The position numbers and the translations under genes are program-made. From Chamaecrista fasciculata (taxonomy: Eukaryota; Streptophyta; Magnoliopsida; Fabales; Fabaceae): DNA of 64,000 nucleotides. Of the stretch, positions 34,853 to 47,130 are shown in pieces. Location of the stretch: NCBI GenBank assembly GCA_003254925.1, contig QANZ01010145.1, forward strand, positions 189,703 to 253,702, written 5' to 3'. A model generated the notes under the pieces. The model was not told the DNA's origin, made no database searches, and saw only the letters and a list, made by a program, of their open reading frames with translations. Every line of letters starts with the position of its first letter. Positions within the stretch are counted from its first letter, which is position 1.

Positions 34853-35748
34853 AGTATCTGCCATTTCCTCTGAAATTCAATTCACGCGTATTTGCTGCAC
34901 TGCAATACATTCAATCTATGATGCATTGATCAACCGAGTAACTTATGTTTGAGTATCCATATTTTGAATAATTATGCATCGAATGGATATATATTTTGTT
35001 CCATTTGCCAGCACTCATTTGGTGATGGTATGAGTTCATTGCCTCAAACTCACTTGGGTAATATTTGAGCACTTTAATCATTCAATGCTAAATTTGACAA
35101 TGACATCTAAGACAACATGTACCAACTCAGATTTTGTCTCTGAATTTATTCTCCGAAACGCTATGGATTATTATTCAACTGAGGGAAGAAAATCATCTAT
35201 GCATAATGCGTAATTCAACCAGCGTCTAAATTTTGTACATATATATAGGTGGTTCATAATTCTGAGCTTTAGTTATTCATGCAGGTAAGCAAGCGTATTT
35301 AAGCTGTTGATTGGAGGTGTGACAACCAGAACCAGTGTAGATGTATGTATTTAGTACTTCCGCTGCCTTCCTGACAGATCTTTGTCGGAGCAAACTTCTA
35401 ATTCCATGATTTTAAACAATGGTCGCAGTTAGGAAGAGATGAAAAATTGTGTGATGATAAATTCGAAGTGAAATTTCGATTGATACAGAAATATCATTTG
35501 GTGCATTCTTTTCATTCACCTGTTATGTTCAATTCAAAGAAACCAATACACAAATAACTTTTCATATATGGTCCGGTCGTATTTGTGATAAGACACGCTC
35601 TTATTTTGGTCTAAATGCAATAGACTGGGCCATATCAAATGAAAATCTGAAAAAATTCACGAATGTCTTAGAAAATCTTAGAACCAAAGTTTTGAACATT
35701 CATAGTAATATGCATCTTCGTTTAGCTGACTTGCCCAGATCTTGTTAC
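34853..35748. other. Convergent 3' region of two genes
   Basis: This holds the 3' UTRs of the twin-CX9C gene (+), perhaps with a 3'-UTR intron ending at about 35284, and of the methyltransferase gene (-). No other feature was seen. Confidence 0.45.
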
Positions 35749-38110
35749 TTATTTCTTCTTAAATAAGAAGTGTGCGACCATCCATTCGTCGCCGTCATTG
35801 TATCCAAATAGCTCTGCTACAGAAATAAAAAATGTTCTCCAATAAGCAGTCCACTTAACGGCTGAATCCTTACCGTATGTTGATTCCATAATTGGCTGGA
35901 TGGAAGTCAAGTTTTGGTCCATTCTTTTGAGCCATTCTTCGCTGAAAGATAAACTTGTTTCGCTTCAGTAATATTGTAAACATGTTAAACTTGTAACTTG
36001 GTGGAGCAGTTAATTTAACTCTTACCTTGTCTGAGAGTAGTGTTTTCCGTTGAGGAGCCAATGATTGACGACAGAAACATCATCCTGCATCCATCAACGA
36101 AGATGCCTATGTGAGCTAAACTCAGGATGCAATATGTAAATTTGAGATGCACATAAATGCCGGTGCATTCATTAATTTTACAGAAAATTAGTGTGCAATT
36201 GTCTTTTTTGAAAAAAAAAAAAATATTGCATATAGTTATAAAGCAAGAAATCGGCGGGGTTCTGCAATTTTCATCATCAGGTGACAAAGCTAGCACAAGT
36301 TGCATATGGTAAGCTTACTTGGAAATAAAGAAGTAAATTTGCTGAAGGCATTGTTCCTCCAGTGAAGAAATACCTAGTGATCCAATCATCTTCATTTTTG
36401 TCCTACGAAGAACAAGGAGTCTAAAGTTAATCAGTGTCCAGAAACCAATAAAGACTACTTAAGCTGTTTAACATAAGAAGAGGTTTGACCTCAAAATGGT
36501 ATGCAAATTGTTTATGGCAGAAATGAGCAACAAAAAGACGGCCATCTTCTTTCATCCAACCGGATATCTTCTTGAGAAGATCTTTATAGTTCTTCATATG
36601 CTGTATCAAGCATTAAAATATATAATTAAAAGCATGCCTTCAAATAGATTCTGCATAACATGAGGCACACAAGCCTAACCTCAAACATTTCTACGGAAAA
36701 TATTCTGTCATAGGAAGCATCCATCTCAAATTTGCTGATATCTGCTACAATAATCTCTACATTTTGCAACATAAGATCCCTGACAAGAGAATCGAAGAGT
36801 AATTTGGGTCATCCTGTAATGTTTAGTTTGCGAACATTGGTACCAAAGTAAGAAGTCATCTGTTTTAATACTCATTAACTATATAACATGCCTATTGTTT
36901 TAGGTAAATGATATTACATCAAGCAACATACCGGCACTTCTCCTCAATATATGCTTTCTGAGTTTGGGAATTGCAGATCCCGGTAACCCTGGAATTTCTG
37001 TACTTCTTGGCAATGTATATGGATAGTGATCCCCAACCGCATCCAACATCGAGAACCCTATAACCATCTTTCATTTCTGAACTCTTACAGTACAGTTCCA
37101 ACATTGCTTCTTCAGCATCCTCCAGTGTCTTCACCCCAGAAGGAAAGTAACAACAACTGTGACAGTTCAGAGACATACAGGAACATGTTATCAACATTAT
37201 CCTATGTAATTATTTTACGGAAATCAACTTGATTAGAAGGACTTCTCCACTTTTGTGATACCGGAATTCATTTTACAGCGATCAGTAGTTGCAGCATTTC
37301 AGTAACAACAGTCGAGGAAATGGGTTTAAGTTCAATTTGTGATTAATTGTCTGAATACTACTGAAAGATGTTTCTCACTCAAATCAACATAAAGGTGAAA
37401 ATTAATTTCATCAGTTGTCCAGAGAAGAATCACAGCATCAAAATACCTGTATTTCATATTCTTGCCTAGCACGAGCTCGAAGAAAGAGGTCGGTACTTCA
37501 TAATGCTGAACTTTTGGCTTGTCGGTGTTGATGGCTATAGGCATCTCTTTCAAAGCTGCAAGGACATCACAATTCGGTTCATCTTTAATTCTTTACACAA
37601 CACAGTACATATAAAGTGAAGCCAAACCAGATTCCCTGACCAAATATTTTGGTTAATTCTTAGGCAAATAAAATGTGCCAGTGAAAATACTCGGAGGTTG
37701 GGGGTTGTAAAGATATTTTCATCCTCAATAGTTTGAGAATTTCTTAACCTTTTGATTCAAGGTCGGCGTCAAAATGTATTACAATCCTTAAATCTGAGGG
37801 TTCTAAATCCTAATCTTAATCTTGGTGTTCACAAGAAGTAACATTAAATCCATGTTTAATCAATTGAATAGATATAAAGCACAGAACATAGCCAGAAAAG
37901 AAGAATGTAATAGAAAATGTTACAGTGTACGAATTGGATAAGATCGGAGAATTGAAGTTCATAGGAAGACTTGTAACCGGAGCGAAGGCGAGATGCTAGA
38001 AGCAAACGAGTGAGCCTCCTTACGATAGCGTCAGGGAGCAAATTGCGCTCCAATGAACCTAACATCAACTTCACTGTCGTGTCATACGGCAACTGCATCA
38101 TCCCTTCCAT
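35749..38110 (-). CDS. Coclaurine N-methyltransferase-like / CFA-synthase-fold methyltransferase
   Basis: Eight exons (37924-38110, 37447-37555, 36932-37156, 36680-36779, 36490-36600, 36319-36402, 36026-36084, 35749-35941) give 355 residues, the length of the Arabidopsis homologues At4g33110/At4g33120. The SAM-binding motif I is VLDVGCGWGS at 133-142, preceded by YSCCYFPSG near 98-106, a hallmark of the cyclopropane-fatty-acid-synthase superfamily. Later conserved segments are FSVEMFEHMKNY, HFCHKQFAYHFE and RYFFTGGTMPS. The C-terminus ends FLFKKK. Plants outside the benzylisoquinoline-alkaloid lineages also carry this family, so the name is by homology; the substrate (a cyclic amine or other small amine) is not shown by the sequence. 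No signal peptide. All exon joins are in frame. Confidence 0.94.
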
Positions 38111-39143
38111 GTGAACTGTGAAAAATGTGAACAGCGAACACCACCGCCTCTATCTTATCTCTTGGGTGAATGTATGCAATAGTATGATAGTATCTCACTA
38201 TCTGTCTACTCTACAAGATTGCCAATCGAATGCCTCGCTTGCTCTATTGCTGCCTTTACATTGAATTTAGCCACCATTTTTCATTTTTTTTTTGTCAAAA
38301 CTTCTTTTTAATTCTCAAACTATAACATAAATTCTGTTTTGATCTTAAAACTTTTTCTTTTTTTTTTTAACCCTTAAATTTTCATTTTTCAATTAGTCTA
38401 AAATAAATTTCGTTTAATTTTTATCGTTATTTTTTAGTTAGACAATTAACTTTGAATGATTTCTTTCTCATGATTTTTTTAATAAATGATTTGACAGAAA
38501 AAAAATTATTTTTATAAAAAAAAATTAATTATAAATTTATATTTAATTTTTAATTAAGGGGAAGAAGTTTTTTTTCTCTCTTTACAAACTACTAATTCTT
38601 ATATATATAAGATAGAAATGGTTTATCCTAATTATTCATCTTAAAAATAATGATAAAAATTGAACAAAATTATATTTTAGACTAACAATAAAATAAATGA
38701 CAAAGTTTAAAGATTAAAAATGAAACGAAAAAAATCAAAGACTATAATGAAATTTACTCTATAATTTAAGAACCAAAATGAAAATTTGAACTTTTTTTAA
38801 AAAAAAATTAGTGAGTTGGATCCCGATAAATTCTGACAGTTAAAATATGTCTGGGCTCATTCTTTAAGAGATACTTACAAGATCCTCTTACAAAATCATA
38901 ACATGAAGGAATCAAAAAGCAATCTTATCGTTCTTACGAAAAAAAAATATGATCAAAAACAAAAATTTATATTTTGATTGGATGAGTTTATCTTAAAAAA
39001 ATGGAAGAGAAAATGAAAATGAAAATCTGAAAATCTATTTTTTATCGGGAACTTCTGTCCTACGGGTTTTTTATTCTTTGAAAAGGATTGTGTTAAATTC
39101 TATAATTTGTCTTTTAGATACGCATACAATTTAAGGTCACGCC

Positions 39144-39186
39144 AATATCGTGATGACTTCAGGCAAAAAAAAATATCGTGATGACT
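39144..39186 (+). mobile_element. 13-bp retro-insertion with 15-bp TSD
   Basis: AATATCGTGATGACT at 39144-39158 is repeated exactly at 39172-39186. The only inserted bases are TCAGGC followed by A7. The duplication is not low-complexity, so this is the cleanest example of the class: a perfect TSD with a poly(A) tail and six bases of body. Confidence 0.7.
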
Positions 39187-40669
39187 AGTGATTAGTGAGG
39201 TATGCGTGTCCCCTTATAATCGCTTCCAGCAATCTTATTTTTCTTTCTTGAAAAAATTTATTATACGACAAACATAATTTTTATTACATATTTGATATTT
39301 ACACGATTCTTCCTAATATTCTTCAAATTGAACAGTTATAATTTCATGATTTTTTTGTCCTACTAGGAAACGGCGAAAGTATTTTTTTTCTCAGGCTTTA
39401 TAGAATTTTTAATTTTGTCATTATAATTTATCTATTATCTAATGAATTAACAATAACTTTCCCATAGTTTATGACATATATTGTAAAATTATTTAAAAAA
39501 TAGTAACTCAAATTGAAAATTGACATGAAATTTATATAACTTCATTCAATGAAGTTAAGTATACAAAAGATAAAATCAATTATAATGTGTATAGTTAATG
39601 GTTATAACTAAAAATTAAATAATTAAAATACACGAATTTTCAAAATATCATAATCATCAATGATTTTATTTGTAAGTTAAATTTAAGAATCAAAATGTAT
39701 AATATTAATTTAAATTTAAAGACTAAATAATGGTAAAGATCAAATCATTAATAGTTACAATATCTCAAAAATTAAATAATATGCTTTAATTACTTAAAAA
39801 CTTTTTTTTTACTAAATACAAATTCATCAACGAAATAATGAAGTTTTTCCTTTTTCTTTCTTACGGATATGGCATCTTTTTGATCCCCCTAACACTTGCC
39901 ATGTTAGACAGTTTTGAGTGTGACGCCACATTGAAGTGAGCTTTTATATCTATACGCTTTCTTTCATTTTCTTTTCGTGGAATGCTTGATAAAGTTCAAA
40001 TTCTTTTTTCTCCTTTTCTTATGGTTACGGTTACCTGGCACTGTAGCAAACTAGCAGGGAAATTGAGTGAGGTGGGTGTGAGATTTCTCGCGTTGGTACT
40101 TGGTTGTGCCAATTATCTCCAGCTGTTACGTGACCTAAGGGAAATCAAATTCTTCGGGAACACTCGTTTGCCTAATCCAGTAATCCTCAACTCTCTAAAC
40201 ACAAGATCCGTTGCCAAAAGACGACAACTTGTTATCAACATCAATTGGAATGAAAGGAGCCCTTCAAAGTTCCATCGCGAATGTTAGATATCAATTCAAT
40301 CATTGATCAACACAAGTAAGGCCAATGTACTTGAAAATCTGGTGACTCACGCTTTGGTTTAAATCGTTGATGCGATGCAACAATGGGATTTAAACAGAAG
40401 GGACTTTCAATCATGCTCCGGTGGATTTTTAGAGTTGGCAATGTAAGGGAACTGGAATCAGATGAACGAGAAATAATTTCATTACTTACTGAACTGAATA
40501 CAGATACAAGAATTTATAAGCCAAAGCTCAGGGACTGAACTGCAATACAAGGACTAAACTGTAATACAGAAAACTGCACAACTGACTAACAGCAAAACTA
40601 ACTAAACAGACTTTAACAAAGTCTATAACAGAATTTTCAGCAGACTATCTATTATCCCTTATAAGCAAA

Positions 40670-40728
40670 GACTGTTACTTATAGGCATTCTGGCAAAAAA
40701 AAAAAAAACAAAAAGACTGTTATAGGCA
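40670..40728 (+). mobile_element. Short poly(A) retro-insertion with imperfect TSD
   Basis: AAAGACTGTTACTTATAGGCAT (about 40668-40688) is echoed after the A-run as AAAGACTGTTATAGGCAT (about 40712-40729), with a 3-bp deletion. The insert is TCTGGC plus a long A-run, nearly the same body as at 39159 (TCAGGC). Confidence 0.5.
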
Positions 40729-40994
40729 TAGCTGCTCAATACAAAGTTGCAGAACGTGGATATCCTTGGATCGATTTTTAATCATGTTAATGCTAACTCG
40801 GTTTCTATTAGAAACAGAGCTAGAATAGAAACAGAGCTATCAGCTGAAAGCGTGAAACTGTACACATTCATAATCTTTTGAGTTTTGATTATGGCTGTGT
40901 TTTGCATGCTATTTTAACCATTTTGAAAGTCTCTGTTCTCTCCATGAAGATATAGTTATAGTATTACCGATGATAGGTAAACATAAATTATTAT

Positions 40995-41138
40995 GGTTAA
41001 AATTACAAAATAGCTCCAAATGATACCAAAATGTTAATGGAGAATACCACAGAGTACCAAAATGCCAGGTTTCAAACCACAAGATATCAAAGTGAAATAG
41101 GGTCAAACCACAGGGTATCAAAGTGTAATTTACCCTTG
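40995..41138. repeat. Half-element related to the nested MITE
   Basis: The right end (inverse of GGTAAATTACACTTTGATACC) and repeated ACCACA...TACCAAA units match the right arm of the element at 31338-32490 (GGATAAATTA.ACTTTGGTACC). The other arm is absent, so this is a truncated relic. Confidence 0.6.
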
Positions 41139-41718
41139 ATTCTTTATATAGTTGTCACAGGGATTTGTTCGTTGGAGACACACGTCATATACCTCGTAGT
41201 GATGCGTCATGTGGCGGGCAAATTAACGTCAAGCAGGCAGCGGAATTTACTGTATGTTGAATCCATATTTTTTGTAATTGAATTTGAAGTATGAATTGTT
41301 TTGTATGTCAAGTTAGTGGAGGCAAAACATACAAATGTGTAGAGTCAAGGTAGCGCATATCATATATTTCAAATGCAAAGAGCACCGGACAAACCACCTC
41401 ATATATATATTTATCTGTGACGACATATATATTGTCACATACACATATTATCATTAATGACAGCTAGTGTTAGCTGGTGCTCATATATTTCAAAAACATC
41501 GTACCTACTTACTATAAAAACCTTTGTTGGCAGAAACTGCGGATTCCCCTCTACATGATCTTTATCTTCTGAATCCCCAGAAAAAAAAGGTCCTTTAATT
41601 TGTCGTCCATGAGCAGTAACAGTTACTGTGGAATGCCTCAATTGTGATACATGCAGAAGCTGAGATGGCCAAACAAAACTGCCAAAACGATCTTAAACTA
41701 GTTTGGATGGATGGATGT

Positions 41719-42677
41719 CTAGCGAAATCCCTGGTGAGTGTGGATGCCGTCGTAGCTTGTTATTACATACCTTGGATCATCCCTGTCTCTCTCAACTCTC
41801 TTTTTCACTGGGCACCCCTCCACTGAACACCTATAGTAATTCCTGTAATTAATCAGATCATTATAATTAAGAATTAGTACATATATTGTTGCATGTGCAT
41901 GAAAAGAAAGTGAACCAGAGAAGTTAATGAAGTTAGGCTTGTATATATATATATACTCAGTGGTAATTGTTATATCGAATATTAAACTTGTTTAATTTCT
42001 GTTATAAGTTAGGCATGTAGCTAATATATAACGAACTCCATATTAATAGAGATCAATGCATGGTTATAATTATAAAATGTGGTTTTAATTTGTATCATAG
42101 ACATATTTTATAAATACCTGGGGTTGGGGCTGTTCTTCACCATCTTCTTCCCATATTTCCTCCACTTGTACCCATCATCCAGAATTTCAACCTCTGACTT
42201 CGTTTTGAATGCAACTCTCTTTGTAACTTCACCGCTACTGCTAATTTCTCCTATAAAATTGAATATGACCAGAGTTAGAATTAAAAAAGAAAAGAAACCA
42301 ACAAAATAAAGCAATTCTAATAAATATCATATGTCCACAAGCTAATCTACTAACACAGAATAAAATGACAATCTGATCGATTCTATATATATTGTTGAGA
42401 AATTAATTGGCTTACTGCTAGAAGACCCCTCAAAGGAGTTGGCAGCAGTTCCTCCAAGTACTCCACTTACTTGGTTGGATTGGTAGAAGTGTTGATTGGG
42501 GAGTTGCCCAGAAATGAATGAGTGATCAGGAGGATCATCTTCTACTTCTAGCCACTCAGGATCATCAAACTTGAAGAACTCATCAGAGAGCTCATCAAAG
42601 GGAACGTTGTGGTTGGTGAAATCACTCTCTGGTGAATTTGATATTGGTTTTGAACTATTGCTGTTGTTGTCTGTCAT
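41719..42677 (-). CDS. WRKY50: WRKY transcription factor, group IIc, WRKY50-like
   Basis: Three exons (42416-42677, 42118-42250, 41719-41842) give 172 residues, as in Arabidopsis WRKY50 (about 173). The N-terminus is acidic. The DNA-binding domain has the variant heptad WRKYGKK at 117-123 in place of WRKYGQK. The zinc finger is Cys137-x4-Cys142-x23-His166-x-His168. The intron falls in the conserved place after PNPR. The protein stops four residues after the last His. Family knowledge: WRKYGKK factors bind W-boxes weakly or prefer other motifs, and WRKY50/51 act in salicylate-jasmonate crosstalk in the nucleus. TTGAC cores occur upstream (for example about 43419 and 43757), so auto- or cross-regulation is possible but not shown. 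Confidence 0.93.
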
Positions 42678-45600
42678 TTTGGTAGCATAGTATGAAATGA
42701 AACTGAAGTGATGCTGCTCTCACATTATTATAATAAACTCCATTAGTCACAGAGTATGTAGAGATATAGGCGGCTTCATTGTGAGCTTCCCAAAGAGGAA
42801 GCTTCAAGGATAAGGGGAAGCTAGCATACAGTAGCACAAATTAAACGCCACGTACTCGATAATATCATTTGTGATTTGTGAAGTTATATAAGAGAAGAAC
42901 AATTATTTATTACATAGTTAGATATGACAAACGGAGAGTGGGGTATGCCAAGGATGACTTAGGGAAGACTTTCAAGAAATGGTAATGTAATAATGAGTCT
43001 CGTGGCTAGACTACAAGGGAGAAAGTGATTACAAGTCAAAATTATATATTAGTAATTAATTTAGTTTGAAGTTGAACTCCCATACAGGTTTCTTCGAACC
43101 ACGAATTACAAGTCTTCGCATGCATCCCACTCCGAGCTACCACCAGATAAAAATGACTTCCTTCCTTACTTTGTTTTGACAAAATGGACCATCATCAATC
43201 TGGCTTTCTAGACTTCTGGCTTTCTAGACTTTTCCTAGTGTACATGACATCCAAAATAATATAATTGTCACAGGTTATATATATAAATATAGGTACCTTA
43301 AAAGTCTTTTTTAATATGGTATATATAGATATGCAATATTATTGCAGTACTGAACGCTTTCATTGACGGAAGGATTATTTAATTTGACGATAATTATATT
43401 AATCCCAAAGATTAATCAACAGTTGACTGTTTTGAGGGAAAGAACAAAAAGAACACTTGAAACATGTTAGTATATTAAATTCTTATTTTTCTTGCTCCTT
43501 TTAATTTAAACTATTTCTTATAAGAATTGTTTGGAATTCGTCAAATATATATGTTGTAACCTTAAAATAATTCCCTTTCTAGTCTCTGTCTCCATGCATC
43601 TGACAAAAATATATAAATTGATACAACATGTGGTATATACTGTAATTTATGAAAGAAAAAGATTGTAGTTGGTTTGTGGCCAGAGGAACATGAATATAAA
43701 GATGGAGGGGTTTGAGTTTATGAGGGTGCAGATACTCCTAAAACAATGAGCTTCATCCGTTGACTCTGCAACTTTGACACGACTTGGTGACTTGGTGAGG
43801 GGAGGACATATATATATATTTGTCAAGCTCAACACTTTCAAGGAAGCTCTCAGGTATTTTCCAACGGCCTTCCTTTGTGAATGCCCAAGGGCCTCTCCTC
43901 ATTGGTTCAAATAACAAATGATATCTATTAATACTTAACTTTTGGCAATCAAATTTTAGTTGGTTATATGTACCATGGATTTACATGTCATGATAATTCA
44001 TATATATATATATATGAGGAGGACATAGAATAATCAACAGGCAGCACTCCATATATTTGCTTGTATTTTGAAGCTTACATTTAGGCATATGTCAAATCAA
44101 ACATCCACTTCACCCGAAAAGGATTTTTCAAACCTTGTTTCTAGGAAACCTCATCCCACAAAACCCTACCTAGCTCCAATCCCATTACTAGTATTATATG
44201 TATCCATTAATATCTCAAAATTATATAGTAATTAAAATTTTACGTAAAATATAAATGAACAAATGAACAGATAGATAAAATTAAATAATTATTTAGATTT
44301 TTAGATGTAATAAAAGTAATAACTTTGAATCATTTTAGACTTTTACAATTTTAAATTTTTAAAAGCATTTACGACATGAAAACCACTTTATATTTATCTT
44401 TTGCTTTTAGTTAAATATTATAGCACTAGCTTCTTCCACTGCATAATAAAATTTTTTTTATAAATCTATGTTCTTTGAAACCCTCCATCTCTCATATTGT
44501 TTCTTTACCGACACATTTGATTTATAAATACCTTTTTCTTTTTCTTTTATTGTCAAAATGTAAATTTTTTGTCTCACTTTTAATCTTATATATATCTTTA
44601 GATTAATTTCTAATTTAATCTCATATCTTCTATTGCTGCAAATTTAGTCTCATATTTTTAGGTATACAATATGAAGTTATTGTCCAGAGGATCCCATTAT
44701 AATTTATATTTTATCTTTAATACTTAATTTTTATAATAACATTATTTAAGTAAAATTCACTGAAAATATTTAATACAACTTTAATTTAATTCGTAATATA
44801 TTAGTATTAATGCTAGCCAATGACATATGATAGAACTTAAATGATTTTACATTAAATCTTTATAGCATAATTATTCTCTTAATCTTAAATATATAAAAAT
44901 TAAATTTAATTTTTAAAAAGTATAACGACTATTTCAGAAATATATATAAAATGAAATTAAAATTTTGAATAAATCTAGATTAAGTTTGAAAATTCTAATA
45001 ATTTCCCATGACTAAAAATGACAAGGAGCATGAAACAATTGATTAGATTATTCAGCTAGGTAGGTAGCTATGGCTATGATAAAAACTCGCTGAATAATTT
45101 CCCATACCTCACCCATAATTGTTCCTAATCTTGAGTAGTATCAAACTGCTTGAGTTGATTTGAACAGGTCGGATCCACTGCAATAGATTTATCGCTAAAT
45201 CCACTGCAATGAACTTACAATGTTGCATCCAGACCGTCCATTGAATCTGAAACTTTCCACATGATGTCACGTCGCCTTATTCCTTTTAGTGAAAGGTGCG
45301 TTTCACTTTAATATTTGTTTTCTTTCATTGATTTTATGGTGATATTTTAGATACTTAATTTTCATAAATTCCTATAATAGTTTTCTTTCGGAACTTGGAA
45401 GCCATAACTTTTAGGAATTTTTGCTACTTGTTAATGTGAGTACACCTAAAACTGGATGTTGGCTTGATCTGGGGAAAAATCTTCAATACAAGTTATAATT
45501 ATAATGTTATATACAACACAATGTCATCGTCTCTTACATTGAAGAGGTTAAGATTTCCACTTGAAAGTAGCTAGTGGAGACATTGATGGAAAACTTAAAG

Positions 45601-45945
45601 GACACTATATAATGCACATTATATTGAAGGACACTAAAGGCTCGGATTCCTTTTATATTATAAAACATAGCTAGTGTGTCGTGTTACCAAAATTGAAGGT
45701 AGCTCTGTTCAGTGTCAACGCAAGGAAAATTGAAGGGAAAATGAAAACGAAAAACAAAATCGAAAAAGAGACGAAGGAAACGCGAATCCAAAATTAAACA
45801 CGGTGCATTAGAAACATGTAAATCATTACATAAGCCATGATCGGCATAGCTAAAAGCCATAAAAAGTTCCAAAGCATAAAATAAAACTCAAACTCAAACC
45901 TAGATACTGCTACGACCATATACTCCGGCGGAGTAGTTATTTACA
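42678..45945. other. WRKY upstream region and AT-rich spacer
   Basis: No gene-like frame. TTGAC W-box cores lie near 43419 and 43757, and (AT)n runs near 43807 and 44001. The right half (44200-45000) is very AT-rich. A GGATCCACTGCAA motif near 45171 resembles the end of the 17230 hairpin element. Confidence 0.5.
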
Positions 45946-46419
45946 TCAAGCAATCTTAACCTCGATGGTCTTGGGTTTCTTGGGCTCAGGAGGAGGCAAT
46001 TTCTGAACAGTAACGGTCAAGACACCATCTTGACACACAGCGGAAATGGCATCAGTGTTAGCATTTTCAGGGAGAACAAACTTACGCATGAATTTGCCGA
46101 CCCTTCTTTCCATTCTCAAATATTTGGCGCCTTCTTTCTCTTCCTCTCTCTTCCTCTCTCCACTGATGACAAGAACATTGTCATCCTCCACCTGAACCTT
46201 AATATCCCCTGATTTCAGCCCCGGCATGTCAATGATGAATGCATAGGAATTCGGAAATTCCTTGACGTCCGCCGCCGTCGCCGCCATAGCCTTCGCATCA
46301 CGCACATAAGTCCGTGTCGGAGCATTAAACGACTTCTCGCCGGTGTCATCCGTAAGGTCCATCATTTGGTGTAAAGTGTTCAACAATGGCGATTCCAGAC
46401 CCATCACCCTGAAATCCAT
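45946..46419 (-). CDS. Cytosolic class II small heat-shock protein (about 17 kDa)
   Basis: An intronless 157-residue ORF. The start is [13 protein letters not shown]; the upstream in-frame ATG at 46494 overlaps the TATA box and was rejected. The N-terminal arm (1-45) has the class II pattern LNTLHQMMD. The alpha-crystallin domain runs from about 45 to 140, with VDMP-type [19 protein letters not shown] and [23 protein letters not shown]. The C-terminal IEV is the I-x-I/V motif used for oligomer contacts. Family knowledge: an ATP-independent holdase, assembling into dodecamer-like complexes. A TATA box and heat-shock elements lie upstream. A decayed tandem copy follows at 48264; Arabidopsis has two class II genes at the corresponding place (At5g12020, At5g12030) as I recall. 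Confidence 0.95.
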   Translation of the reverse strand: MDFRVMGLESPLLNTLHQMMDLTDDTGEKSFNAPTRTYVRDAKAMAATAADVKEFPNSYAFIIDMPGLKSGDIKVQVEDDNVLVISGERKREEEKEGAKYLRMERRVGKFMRKFVLPENANTDAISAVCQDGVLTVTVQKLPPPEPKKPKTIEVKIA

Positions 46420-46493
46420 CACTTTCGAGTTGTATGAATTAGAATTACACTTGGCTTTCAATTTCGGTGGGTAATGCGGTGATGGGTGACACA

Positions 46494-46580
46494 ATTTATA
46501 AGCGTGACAGAGGATGATCGAAGAATATGGAAGTTTCTGGAGAAACAGAGCTATGTTTAGGAACTTCTAGGAGTTTCCCA
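46494..46580 (-). promoter_or_regulatory. Heat-shock promoter of the class II sHSP gene
   Basis: On the minus strand a TATA box (TATAAAT, 46494-46500) lies about 75 bp upstream of the start codon. Immediately beyond it are two clusters of nGAAn/nTTCn units: CTCCAGAAACTTCC (about 46530-46543) and CTAGAAGTTCC with a flanking GGGAAAC (about 46561-46579). These are imperfect heat-shock elements at the expected distance for HSF binding. Confidence 0.7.
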
Positions 46581-47130
46581 CCACTATTACTCACAGCTCT
46601 ACAAGCGTCCAGAAGCGCCTAGAGCCGTAACGTGTCCTTACATTTATTACTATTCCGCCTTTTGTTATTTTGTTTGTTACTTTCTTTCTTTTTTCTTTTT
46701 CTTAAATGGTTTGTCACTTTCTAATTGTACATTTTTTTCGTCATATCTTGTGGATTGGGCTTATACTTTAAGAAAAAATATAAGGAAAATTTTTTAAATG
46801 ACGATAAGATCCGTCAAAATAAATTTTATCGATTTATGTTAAATTTCTTAAAAAAGAAAAAAAAAAGATGAAACTGTTGAATGCTTAAGCCTTAAAAGTT
46901 AAAATATGTGGCAAAGTTCTATTATTTGTAAAAATATCTTCGTAACAAAAAGATAAAGCAAAAAAATTAATTTAGGTGCACCTGAATTTTTAATTTTAAA
47001 AATTTTAAGTCACGTTCTCCATTTAAATTCACTTGGTAAATGGTTTTAACCACAAGTATTTTGTTTTTACATGAAAACTTATTAGGTGTTAGAGAACTTA
47101 ATCTATCTATTATTGAATTCATGTTTTTTT
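46581..47130. other. AT-rich spacer upstream of the sHSP gene
   Basis: Nothing recognisable; AT-rich with poly(A) runs. Confidence 0.45.

Larger units (their letters stand above)
38111..41718. other. Long AT-rich intergenic region
   Basis: No gene recognised; the longest frame (101 codons at 39982) has no motif or splice context. It contains two small poly(A) insertions (39144-39186 and about 40670-40728) and one half-element related to the nested MITE (40995-41138). Confidence 0.55.

Noticed and set aside
39982-40287. 101-codon ORF in the intergenic region
   Set aside because: No recognisable domain and no supporting gene structure; it lies among transposon relics.
42947-42960. GCCAAGGATGACTT, identical to the core of miR169
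   Set aside because: Only 14 nt match, the flanks differ from mature miR169, and no complementary arm (star sequence) was found within 150 bp on either side.
46420-46494. 25-codon N-terminal extension of the small heat-shock protein
   Set aside because: The upstream ATG abuts the TATA box, so it would not be transcribed; MDFRVMG is the normal class II start.
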